Below the pieces are notes generated by a model, which was given only the letters and a program-made list of their open reading frames with translations, made no database searches and was not told where the DNA came from. A DNA stretch of 58,000 nucleotides from Diphasiastrum complanatum (Eukaryota > Streptophyta > Lycopodiopsida > Lycopodiales > Lycopodiaceae). Positions 1 to 10,289 of this stretch are shown one piece after another (the first letter of the stretch is position 1; every line of letters begins with the position of its first letter). The stretch covers positions 52,737,836-52,795,835 of the forward strand of contig CM055095.1 of NCBI GenBank assembly GCA_029204225.1, in the 5' to 3' direction. The translations under genes were made by a program, and so were the position numbers.

Positions 1-1160
1 TGAACAAACTAGACAATGAAGAGTCATACTTGTGCTCGTCCAAGGTTGACGTCAGAATCTCCTCGCCGATGCCGTCCATGAACTCGCAAATGAGGCCGAG
101 AGTGCACCCCTCTCGGTCTACCAGGCGCAACACTTTGAAAATGGGTAGAAGGACCCTAGTAATCTCCTCAGCACATGTCCAGAACTGCTCTATGAACACA
201 GTGGACCGGAAAAACGCCGCATGTGGGACATCCATGAACTCTCGGAAGGACCCGCAGGAAACCATCCGCCGCAGTGCGTCCTTCACCTTTGTCAATCGCT
301 CTAGCACCAAGAAGTAAAAGGCAAAGCGTGTCTGTGTTGGCTTCTTCAGGTTTAGGTGCGAGAAGCTGCGGAATAGGGCAAGCACACGCCTCTTCCTGGT
401 AACAAAAGTGACCAGTCGCATGGCCGTAGAAGTGACCTGCAACACAGACATCCAGAGTGGCATCCACGCCACGTAGGAATACTGTGCCAAGCGGGCAAGA
501 AACCAAGACATTGATGACGGATCGCCGACGAATGTCAGTCCATCCATCACTCAATATCGTGCATCCGTACCTGCCACAAAACACCCATTAGCCACATGCA
601 AAAATTGCGCCACGAGTCAACCCTAAACACATACAATGGGTTTATGGAAACAAAGTACTTACATCTGCCAAGCTGAGCGAATGGAACTCAGCTCCCGCGT
701 GATGGTCTCCTCCTCCTGACAAGCATCCTGCCTCGCAATGCCTCTCGTCTGGGAGGCGTCCATGTAGCATCCACGACTGCCATCTGTGCGCAAAACTCCC
801 TGAACACCCAAGTGTCAGCAACAACAAAAGGAATGCCGCACTCGTAAAAGAACTGGCCAGCAAGTCGAGTGCACCGGGCATGCTACTCTCTCTGCCACCC
901 GCATCGATTAAGGCCTAACCTCTCTCTGCTGTGCACATGGTGCTCGTGGTCTAACACGCAAACTGGATGGTTGATCTGTGGGTGTATCACTCTCTTTGGG
1001 AGGACCTATCGAACCATGTGCTGCATCTGCTGCCGAAGAAGAGGAGGGACGAGAAGGACCCGCTGCCGCTGATCCAACCTGCTCACGCTCTCCCCTCTGA
1101 ACTAAGCCCTGCTGTTGCGGGTGGAACTGGAGTGGCCCCGCCTGGACCATGCACTGCACC
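1..1160 (-). pseudogene. hAT-family transposase relic (DUF659-type), internally deleted
   Basis: Several blocks on the minus strand match the hAT transposase layout. A Ser/Pro-rich linker lies at 908-1159. A block around 860-663 contains GQFFYECGIPF. An intron with GTAAGT..GCAG borders (571-662) joins it to the block at 570-480, which reads GCTILSDGWTD and CPLGTVFLRGVDA, the hallmark of DUF659. A third block, open from a possible acceptor at 437-438 down to base 1, contains VTFVTRKRRVLALFR and KKPTQTRFAFYFLVLERL, the region after the usual CAAHCLDL motif. About 100 residues between the last two blocks, including that motif, are missing, and the 5' part has a frameshift and a stop near 890. 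The element is therefore non-functional here, unless a missing exon is spliced in a way I cannot see. The C-terminal dimerisation domain would lie left of the window. It may sit in an intron of the kinase gene whose last exon follows. Confidence 0.85.
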
Positions 1161-1929
1161 TAAACCTTGCCCAGAACGTGCTGTACTAGGCTCTGCACCT
1201 GTAGTAGGCCGTGCCTCCCTACCTGTGAGTCCTGCCTATGAACCTGCAGCTGCTCCTAGGTGCGATTCTGGCCGTGAAGAGGTGCACAATTTTTTTAATA
1301 TACTGTTTTTCTTTTAAGTGCGATTCTGGGAGGAGAAACGCAGTTTCAGAATTGCGTCCTCCCAGAAACGCGTTTCTGTGCATCTATGTCTTGTAGTTGT
1401 GTTTGTATTTTCTTACTTCTCAGCAGTTCTTCAGCAATCCCATCTTTTATTATCTCATTATCCACATCAGGGCCTAGGGGCCTCGACAACTGTCTTTCAC
1501 TAGCAATGTGGCAATCTTGTGTTTATTGGATTATTCCACAGGTACAAACTGGGTCGTTTTTTCTTGAGAATGTGCATACATCAGCTCGTTCTGATTGTAC
1601 AGGAGTCATCCCCTTTCATCAATTTCTATTGTATGCCTATATGTGCCTGTGTGTATTCTAACTTCAGATTTGAAGATGAGGAAAGGAGCTGTTAACCAAA
1701 TTTGGGAACCCCTTTCATCAATTACTAACCCACTTGTATGAAAAATTGCCACATGCAATACGTAGACATTTGGTCAAACAACATCGCCTCAAAGTCTGAA
1801 TGATTAAGGTGTATGCTTGGTCATTAACATTTCATCGTGTAATGACCAACAATTTTAAGCTACTATTTTTTTTCCAGATATCTTATCATCCATTTTGCAG
1901 TAACTTTTGACTATGACCAATTTTTGCAG

Positions 1930-2118
1930 GAAACAAGTCGACTGCATTATCTAATACCCAAAATGACATCTTTGGCACACAAGCTACCCATGGGGGATGA
2001 GGGTTTCATCGAGTTTGTTGGGTATCTGCTGCAGATAGATCCAAAGAAGAGGCCTAGTGCCAGAGAAGCTTTGAACCATTCCTGGATCAATTATCCATAT
2101 GAACCTGTGTCCAGCTGA
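1930..2118 (+). CDS. Terminal exon of a DYRK-like protein kinase
   Basis: A pyrimidine-rich tract and AG at 1928-1929 precede an exon that starts in phase 0 and ends with TGA at 2116-2118. The 62 residues include LPMGDEGFIEFVGYLL, DPKKRPSAREALNHSWI and a C-terminal YPYEPVSS. This is the last subdomain (XI) of a CMGC-group kinase. The invariant Arg of the KKRPSAREAL block is present, and the ending resembles plant DYRK-type kinases (dual-specificity Tyr-regulated kinases, which autophosphorylate an activation-loop Tyr and then phosphorylate Ser/Thr). The catalytic subdomains are not in the window. Upstream exons should lie left of base 1, which would place the hAT relic inside an intron. No poly(A) signal was clearly identified downstream. 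It could instead be a stranded exon of a broken gene. The reading frame itself is clean. Confidence 0.8.
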   Translation, partial: ETSRLHYLIPKMTSLAHKLPMGDEGFIEFVGYLLQIDPKKRPSAREALNHSWINYPYEPVSS

Positions 2119-2674
2119 CTTAACTCCTATTTGTCTCATGTACAAAGAAGCTGGTTTGCTGTTGTAAATTAATTCATGTTTTTTCTGGGTGTACAATTTT
2201 TGCTCAATTTCAAGGAAACATTACGAAGTGAGTAATTATGAGATCAGAGGATCAAATTTCAGCGTTGTCTTTGTCTCTCAAGCATTTCTGAGCTGAATTT
2301 TGTTCAGCTGATCTCATCTAGGTTGGCAGTGAGTGGTCTGGTTCACTTTGTATTGTAAAAATAGCTTATAACATTACAATTTGACGTTCTTCTTTTTCAA
2401 CTTCTATCATCATGCCTCACATGAAATGTTGACTATCTATTCATATTCCATATCTTGTATTCTTGGCTGAATGGGACTTTGAACAAGGAAAGACGTTTCC
2501 TACTTCAAAGTTACCTAGCTTGAGCTTTTGGCTGTCGGTAAAAGGATCTGAAAACTGAACTTCGACACTAAGGGGCAACTAGTTTTGTAGATAGATTAGC
2601 AAAAATTAGATTCAGGTTTTTTGGAATTGTACTTCTTTATTTGTCTATGCTTTCAAAACTACTGGCTCTTAAGT

Positions 2675-3185
2675 TTTTGGGAAATGTTTCCCACCCGGGA
2701 AACGCAGCCCCCGAAATGATACACATCATATGACATATAATTTAGAATCTAGATACTATAGAAAATTCTTGTAGCAAAAGTTCTAAGAAAAAACATGGCT
2801 TGCTGTCAGCGATCCTGTTTTCTGAGAAAGAGCGTTTCTAGTCAAAATCATGATTCTTTCCAGCTCGAGTCTGAAAAAGGGTTTGTGGCAGAACCCCCCA
2901 GCAGGATTCCAACCTACTTCAGGTGAGATTCCGGCAATTTCGAGCCATTTTCAGACAGAAATACTTTCTTGCAGCATTCTGGGTCATTTTTTAAAGGTTA
3001 CAAAAAAAAACCATTTCCCAACAAAAGTTGTTCTGGGAAACGAATGTTTCCCATCAGGGAAGTGCGTTTCCCTGATGGGGAAACGACCGTTTCCTAGGGG
3101 GGCACCATGTTCGGGGAAACGAGATATGCTGGGAAACGCATTTCCCAGCCAAAAAGGGCAGGGAAATGCGTTTCCCCAATACTAT
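2675..3185. repeat. Cluster of GGGAAACG / CGTTTCCC motifs in both orientations
   Basis: More than ten copies of GGAAACG or its reverse complement lie in about 500 bp, many paired head-to-head so that they form short palindromes (for example GGGAAATGTTTCCC near 2680 and GGGAAACGCATTTCCC near 3132). A related block, GAAACGCGTTTC, lies at about 1368. The density is far above the neighbouring DNA. No TIRs or target-site duplications bounding the block were found, so it is described only as a motif cluster. Confidence 0.6.
3050..3079. repeat. Perfect 12-bp inverted repeat with 6-nt loop
   Basis: Arm CCCATCAGGGAA (3050-3061), loop GTGCGT, arm TTCCCTGATGGG (3068-3079). The arms are exact reverse complements. 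It sits inside the GGGAAACG cluster. Without a U-run it is not a terminator. Confidence 0.85.
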
Positions 3186-5480
3186 GATTTGAGCACTTTC
3201 TACTTCATCACAGCACTAACAGATTGGTAGTTGTACTCAGGAAAAGCATTCAGCCTCGAGGAATAGTCAAGTAAAGGTGGTAGAATTTTGAGCCGAGTCA
3301 AGCGTATGCATGTTAGTAGTAAAGCCCAGCAAGGAGAGCATTGCCATCTAATACGTAGACCAAACTTACAAATTTCATGAACTTTGCTAGATCAGAGCTA
3401 TTGCTAATTTACATGCTAGGCCACAACTGTAGTGAATAAGGGCTTGCCCAGATGAACTTTGCTTCAACTACAAAATTAGTTACTCGTAGAGGGCTCTTAA
3501 GAACCCCTTTAATCAGCCCCACAACCTTCAGATTACCACTACAGAAAACATGGTGCAGCAATATTGTCTTGTCGTTGGTTGTAGTCTTGCAACCCTTTTG
3601 GGCCGGAACGTACAGTACATTCCAGAATGTACTGGGTCAGAACGCTTTTTTTTAATTAGAAAAAACAAGTTTCTCTTAGCTCTTGGGTATGAAATGATGC
3701 TTCAGACTCTTTAGTTTTTGGCATTAATTTGTTATCAACATCAGAACGTATAGCATGGAGGACAAAGGTAGTTTAGAAATGCAAGGGGTGCTCCTGAAAT
3801 GCTTTACTTTTTTAACTTGTTGGGAATCGGGATAGACCCGATAACCAGTGATTCTTGAACGCGATGACGAGCAAGAGCAACAGGAGAGGACAATGGACTT
3901 AAGAAGCGTACAAAGTGAGGTAGGAGACTAGGCAGTGGAGGCAAACGCATTCAAGCTGACAAGATTTCGTATTGGAGGAGAGACGAGATGAAAAAAGAAC
4001 CTGAAAGTATATCTAGAAAGAAAGAGGTTGAGAATGTAGATTTGAGAGTTGGTGTTAAAGCTGATCGAGAGGATAGTGACGTTGCAGTCTGGTTGCCGGA
4101 GAAGAATTTTAGCTCCTACGTGATCCCCTCCTTTTTGTTAAAAAATCAAGCTACAATCTGAAGCTCGTATAGTGATTTCGTCAACTACTTAAAAAGAGTT
4201 GGAAACAAGCCAGCCAATAATCCTTAATATCTCTATTCCTTTGTTAAAAAAAAACATATTTTTTGAAATTTTCTTTTGGTTCCATTCTGGAACGCGTTCC
4301 GTTCCGGTATGGGTAACTATGGTTGTAGTTAAGACCTCAAAAGATATCAACTAGTCAGAAAAGCTCTAATCTACTTAGGCAAATTCTAGGGATTATTATT
4401 TGAGTGTAGTGTTAGTCGTCAAAACACTTGTAAGCTATGTCAACCTTATATTGTTACGTCAGTATGTTTGTGAAAATCACATTTTTGTTTGTAATGTTTA
4501 CAAGAAGCTTGCCGAATTTCTTCGATTGCCAAGGTATAGCTCCTCATTAATGATATGGAGGAAAAATGCATGCTAGTTTATTTATCAGAATGTAAAAGAT
4601 GAGCTGATCTTTGCATTTGTTAAAGCTCAAGATAAACTCTTCTTTGATCTTCTCATGTTCAGATTTATCAAGGCATAGAATATCAACCATGGGCTTTAAA
4701 TGTTGTTAGTAAGGCTGCCTAGATGCCATCATCACTGCATGGGAGCCTATAGTGCAACGAGCCAACTTATTCGCGATGCGTGATTATGCCCACCAATTTG
4801 GGCTTTCCAGTAATGCTTCAGGACTGCTATGCTTGACTTATTTTTCACCTCTGTCCGATTACTGTCTGCGCTAAATATCTGAGCTCTATAGCTCGTACAA
4901 GCCCGTTCACTACTAGGCAAGAGTAGAGAGTATATATTTCCTCTTGTACAACAAACACCTCATTGATGGATGGTAACTCAGCAACACATTGGCTGAAAAC
5001 ATATGGAACACACATGACAATGGAGGAATATCGATACTGGTTTTTCATGCAAATTGCACCCTGATGAGATTAGTCGTTCTCAAGAGATAATACCATCAGC
5101 TCACTGTGAAATTGCCTGCTAGATATAGCTACTTCGTTAGAACAATCCTGGAAAAAGACTCATATGGCCAACCTCTGCAACTTTGGAGTGCTCTGCCCCC
5201 CACGTGATTGGCTCCAACATCATCTCCTTGTCTTTGGTTGTTTATTGGAAAAAGACAGTTCTTTTTGTAAAAGCTGCATCCCCATTACCCAAATCACAAT
5301 TGGTCATGGATTTTGATTGGATCTCCAAAATAGGTGGAGTATGAGCAATTGCATGAATAGGCATGTGGAAGCTTCACCTTTGCAACCATTGTGCACATAT
5401 GATGTATCGTATTGGCAAAGAGAACGGCCACATGATTGTATTGATTATCAATGCGTTGCATCTATAAACAGATCAACCAG

Positions 5481-5553
5481 TGGGGTTGGCTCAGTTGGTT
5501 AGCTTGACATACAAAGTTTCTTTGGTCCTAGGTTTGAGCCTCCCCTTGGAAAC
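5481..5553 (+). repeat. tRNA-derived SINE head (Pol III A and B boxes)
   Basis: TGGCTCAGTTGG at 5487-5498 matches the A box consensus TRGCNNAGYNGG exactly. GGTTTGAGCCT at 5531-5541 differs from the B box GGTTCGANNCC by one base. The start-to-start spacing is 44 nt, the same as in a tRNA (positions 8 and 52). The arms outside the boxes do not form a clean cloverleaf, so this is read as the head of a SINE or a tRNA relic, not as a working tRNA gene. The tail and target-site duplication were not delimited. Confidence 0.6.
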
Positions 5554-5599
5554 CAAGAGGCACAAAGCTCAAGATCACGTAATGTATAAAGCACATGAG

Positions 5600-7340
5600 A
5601 TACAAAGGGCATACCTTGTGTTTGTTCAAAAATGGACATACAATGTCTTTGCAATACGATACACTAACTCAGACATGAGGTCAAGTGTGTAGCCCTTTCT
5701 ATCCACTAGACACATGATATATGGGTCGCAAGACCTCTATGATAGAAGTGATCGAAGTTATCTATCAACTACTATGCCATGCCTAAAAATTGAGATTAGT
5801 TGCAATCCAATAGAACTCATCTCGTACACCAAAATGGTAAGCAAACTTGGTGGGTGTAGAACTTTTTATATCTCGTTGGACATGACACTTCCTCATGACA
5901 ATATTTACATTGGAGAGAACTCGAAAAGGGAGATGTGCGAGGAGTCCCATCCAATCCATGGAGTCCGAACTATGTTGCAATATTCATAGATCATCAACAC
6001 AACCTTGATCTATAGTTTTTGGCATTGCCTGTGACACCTTGAATATGCTTATGAATGAACTCAATGAATAGTGTTGCTTCTTATAGCTTCCGTTGATTTG
6101 ACCTGGCACATGCCCAATTGATCATGAGAATTACAAGGATTAGGACATGTGTAGTGCCAATCCCGACCATAGCACATGCCCAATTGAGAATTACAACAAG
6201 GATTAGGACATTTGTAGTACCAATCCTGACCATAGAGCAAATTCATGTTCACCTTTAAGTTGGGAGTTATCCCATAACATCTTAGATCTATTCCTTGTAG
6301 GAGCTGCAGTTTTCCATTACCGTCACAGCCCCCAACTCACAAATAGAGTTGTCTTGCCTACATTTTAGATGATCCACGGACTCATCCCATAGTCTAGACT
6401 ACATCTTGAGAAGTGTGTTGATGGTCGTCCAGGACTACTCTTATAGCTATGACCCAAGCCATACCTCCAAGTATCCTTATGAAATTAACAATAGCTTATG
6501 TATGTCCATTCTAGTGGTTTTACAAGTAGTCCCAAGTCCTAGTTGCCATAGTCCAATCGCTAAGGGCATTCCTCAATTAAAGGTCTAGTACCAACTAAGT
6601 TATGCTAAACTTTGGCTAATTGATCCTAACTAGTCCTAGCATAACTGTAGTTGGTGGTAGCATATTTTCATGAAAACATTTATGTCTTTAGCATTGAAAT
6701 ACTAGGCAATAAGCTCTCCCAATAGTCATCTTATAAATTTGTACTAATCAAATGGAGTACTTATAATGATTGTGATTTTTCAATCTCCTTTCTTTTTGAT
6801 CTTGTTCTTTTTAGACTCTAAAGGATTCTAGATTTCACATTGTGTGAGTGAGTCAATTATGAGTTTTGCGAGTTTATTTTTATAAATATTGATCATGCCA
6901 ATAAGTATTTCTGGTTTTAATTTTATTAATAAGAAATAACCAAATAAAAGATAATGCCCATCTACTTTACTTAAGTCTTGGTAGTCATTCTTGTTAACGA
7001 ACGATGGATCTTAGCACATATGAGTAGACTATTGAGGCTAGAGCAAGATGACTTTTAAGGTTGAAATTTGGATGACGTAAGGATGAAAACTGGATGACGT
7101 AAGATTGAAAATTGCAAGTCTTTGTTGTTACGTTGACAACTATCCTAGACATAACATTGATGCAAAGTGATGCCAATGACATATATGTTGCAAAAGAAAA
7201 TAATAGAGCGTTGGACTAAACTTCAACAACAAAGCTTCCATGCATTGAAGCAAAGCTATGGTTGAATAAGTCACTCTAAAAAAAAAAAAAACCCTCAAAA
7301 GTTGTTTTTGTTTAGGAAATGGAAAGCTTAATGTGTGACC
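5600..7340. other. Non-coding, no gene recognised
   Basis: AT-rich sequence with only short accidental frames. It contains one local tandem duplication (6106-6237, listed separately). I see no domain, RNA gene or element end here. Confidence 0.5.
6106..6237. repeat. Two-copy tandem duplication, ~66-bp unit
   Basis: Unit 1 (6106-6171) and unit 2 (6172-6237) both start GCACATGCCCAATTG and end in ...CCAATCC(C/T)GACCATA. They differ by a few substitutions and a short internal indel. The frames across them are not protein-like. Confidence 0.75.
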
Positions 7341-7344
7341 AATT

Positions 7345-7870
7345 TTGACATGCATGGTATGCACGAACCACTCTAAACATGGGTGGTATGCACGAGCTTC
7401 TCTTAATGTATGACCAATTTTGACATGCATGGGAATGCACGAACCAGTCTTAACATGCATGGCCTCAACTGAAACCTTTTACAAGCTAAATAGCCACTCT
7501 TTATTACGGTTGGTAGACGTTCCTTAAACTCCAAACCTAGAATTTCCTGTCAATGTTAAACAATGGAGCTTTGGGTAAAATAAGCATTACGTGATCAAGA
7601 ATGTAAGTGCTTGTACAATTCCAATATTAGTGAAAAATTTGGGGTCCCACTTTAAGTAATATTTTTCTTCCTCACAAGTCCTTCATGCAATTGTTTGGCT
7701 ATCAATAACCTTCAAGAACTGGTTCTTCAATATCGTATTCCATTCTAGACCCTAAGCCTAGAGCTTCCTATGAACGAACATGTGCGATATGCACAAGCCA
7801 CCCTTAACATGGTATGCACGAACCACTTCTAACATGTGCGATCTGCACGAGCTACCCTTAATGTCCATGG
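7345..7870. repeat. Degenerate short repeats (TATGCACGAACCACTCTTAACATG-like)
   Basis: A roughly 35-bp unit with core TGCACGAACCA followed by TTAACATG recurs about three times in 7345-7465 and about three times in 7779-7870, with the unrelated 7470-7778 between. The two clusters look like remnants of one decayed tandem array. Confidence 0.55.
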
Positions 7871-8245
7871 CCTACAATGGTGAGATGCAATACAAATCTC
7901 ATACAACTACACATGGACACAACGATCTATATAAAATAAATACAATAGGTTACACATGCTTTAATCTTGTCCATGGTGGCTTATAATATCAAGTCCAAAA
8001 AGAAGCAGTAAAAATTGAGTAATGCCCAAGCAGGTGGACATCCGTAGTCTATTCCTTCTCAACCTCGTCATCCACATATAGCATGAGGGATCCTTTTGTT
8101 TGTGGACCTTTCCACAACATCCTCACCTTCCATCACTTTGGCCAATGTCTTTGCATATGACGACAAGTGATTGGGGTTATGCAGGTACAAGTAAGTGAAA
8201 CACAATCAATTGAATGATAAAATATCTAACTTTATCATACCATCT

Positions 8246-8614
8246 CTAAAAGTCATAAAAATCCCATTCGACAAAAACCTCGTCGTTGTCCTGATCAATG
8301 TCAACCAATATTGTTGGTGAAGTCGCAAATGATGATTTTGCACCACCAACTTTTAGTATAAGTGAAATAGTCAAAAAAGAAAAATATGTTCTCAAGTCTT
8401 GAAAATGACAAAATGATGGCCAACTTAAGAAACCATATTGCTTTAAGGCCAAATCCATTGCTGATTGATCAGAATCCATCGCAATGCAATCTTGACTTGT
8501 GCCTTTGAAAGCATACAATGTTCTTTTACAACCTAGAAATGGGTCGACCACCACCCTTAAAGGCTTACAACACATCTGTACTATAAGATACATGAGATGT
8601 GAACTCTTTTCCAT
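8246..8614 (-). pseudogene. DNA N4/N6-methyltransferase-like fragment A
   Basis: The minus-strand frame reads EKSSHLMYLIVQMCCKPL, then VVVDPFLGCKRTLYAFKG, then CIAMDSDQSAMDLALKQYG. This order fits the C-terminal part of bacterial-type (N4-cytosine/N6-adenine) DNA methyltransferases: the E-K-P..L..L-I helix, then the SAM-binding DPFxGxGTT motif I, then the (G)IDxDxxxxxLA strand-helix. The usual Gly of GxG is replaced (GCKRT), which would be expected to impair SAM binding. The catalytic D/NPPY motif is not seen. The last about 60 residues are not recognised. The frame is open for 122 codons but has an in-frame stop just upstream of the first Met, so this is read as a decayed piece. The call rests on motif order judged by eye. 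It lies about 0.7 kb downstream, on the same strand, of a second such fragment. Confidence 0.5.
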
Positions 8615-8639
8615 CCCTCCTCATGAAGGCATGGATGTG

Positions 8640-9340
8640 GCTAGATGAACGAGTCTCTTAACCATGGGGTGATAATTTATCCATGGTCATTCGCACTATC
8701 AAGCATGAAGATGTCAATTGAATCACAATCTCACATAGGATGTAAACAACGCGAAATCTTTTGAAACGAGAAGTGGCGGAGGACCCATTTTTTTTTTAAG
8801 CTTTTAAGATTTTTTAAAATTCTCGTAAATTTTGAACCTTCAAATAGAAGAAATTTTTTTTATTTGTAAGATATTACATTTTGCAAATTTTTTAAAATTT
8901 AAACCAAGTGATACAAGATATTTCTAAAATTTTAGGTTTAATTTGTTAAAAAAATATAAACATTAGTTGTGATCAATTTGTTATTATGAAAAATAACTAT
9001 TAAATTAATCGAATTCAATATTTAAGAACATTGTAATGTTTGATTTTTCTTTAAATTGCAATATAAAACATCTTGATGTGATTTTGAAAGCTTGTTAAAA
9101 ATTTTATCTTAATATTTTGGCATTTAAAGAAATGATTCAAATGTAAAATGAAAAATACTTGTTTAACTAACTAATATGAATAAGGATTAAGAGCAAGTGT
9201 GTGCTGATAATAGGTATCACTCTGATACTATAAAAAGTATCAAATATTAGAGCTATAAATAATACAAAGACGTTTAAAAATCAACAAATTCAAGAAATAA
9301 ACATCCTTAGTAAAAACATTGATAATATTTTCTAAAAGAT
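8640..9340. other. AT-rich spacer between the two methyltransferase-like fragments
   Basis: Very AT-rich DNA with poly(A)/poly(T) runs, dense stops in all frames and no recognisable feature. Confidence 0.5.
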
Positions 9341-9348
9341 AAAAGTAT

Positions 9349-10200
9349 TCACATAAGAAATTGTGATAAATATTTGTACGCTCTGGAGTCAAAAATTTTC
9401 GATGAATCGTTTGGGTCAAGACTAGCAGCCCTTTTAGGATTTGAATCTACTTGAGCAGTAGACTGGTTTTGTGTAACAACATCCACTATAGCATTATAAG
9501 ATTGTTCAACCACCTCTGCTAGATCACCTTCATTACCTACAATGCCACTAGCAGGCGGTTGGAGCTCTTTGCAAAGTGGAGTGATATTATCTTCTGAGGG
9601 GACTAATTTATTCACTTCTGAAAATTCGTCTGGCAAAACAGAAATTCCTAATAATCTCATTTTAATAAAACTTACTAAACTCTCATGTAGCTCTATTGCC
9701 GCCACATGTCTGCCCTTTTGGGCAACACATGCACTGGTTATTCAACTACCACTAAACAAATCCAAAATCTAGTAAACTGGAAAAACATGTCAATTTATTT
9801 ATTTACAAGTTGTTGTGGCTTTTGGTATGGAGAAGCCACAGAACCAGTCATGGGATTTTTTAGCTTTTTTGTCACTACAAGAAATTCGAAATGATTGTCA
9901 AAATCAATACTTCCTATAGTGTTGTTATGTAGCATTGACCTCTTGCCAATGATGTTAGTAATTCATCAATTCAATGGTGACTAAAACTAGCAGAGAAATA
10001 AGATAAAAATTACTTTTGAAATTCTTTTCCCATCTCTGCAAGGCTGAGCTGTCCACCTGCCACTCTTGAAAGGACGCTCACAACGACATCCTGGAAAAGA
10101 ATGTCTTGCATGTTCTTCCACTCAAATATTCCCATATCCTGAGGGATGGGAGCAAGTGGTGGTTGAGTTGTTTCTTCTTTGTAGAGGACACTCCTTTCAG
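9349..10200 (-). pseudogene. DNA N4/N6-methyltransferase-like fragment B, with introns and frame breaks
   Basis: On the minus strand an exon-like block at about 10200-10014 reads GIFEWKNMQDILFQDVVVSV and ends at a GTAATT donor. A putative intron (9875-10013) ends in TTCTTGTAG. The next block contains SPYQKPQQLVNK, then a TAA, then IDMF. After a frame shift comes ILDLFSGS at 9768-9745, an in-frame TGA, and ACVAQKGRHVAAIEL followed by IKMRLL. The succession QKPxxLV, LDLFSGSG, A..GRHxxAIExxE and a basic helix is the motif order of N4/N6 DNA methyltransferases. The TGA replaces the second Gly of the GSG loop. A hydrophilic tail, ending at 9349, follows. At least two stops and one frameshift make it a pseudogene. 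The upstream exon is not a family I recognise. Host gene and transposon cargo are both possible. Confidence 0.55.
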
Positions 10201-10289
10201 AATCTGTCCCTTAATTTCAAACTTATCCACTTGTCAAAAATTTTCTCTACAAGATTTCAGATTTGAAACAAAAATTATTAAAATGTAAA

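Larger units (their letters stand above)
2119..5480. other. Intergenic / 3' flank, no gene recognised
   Basis: No open frame here resembles a known protein. The stretch holds the kinase 3' flank and the GGGAAACG motif cluster described separately. Near 3590-3645 and 4285-4310 there are similar short palindromic blocks (GGAACG / CGTTCC). The start of a possible retroelement terminus (TGTTGGGAATCGGGATAG, 3819 onward) could not be confirmed because no partner copy is visible in the window. Confidence 0.5.

Noticed and set aside
4845-5048. 67-codon minus-strand frame
   Set aside because: No motif, no splice context, and composition like the random AT-rich surroundings.
5481-5553. Functional tRNA gene
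   Set aside because: A and B boxes fit, but the acceptor and anticodon stems do not pair cleanly.
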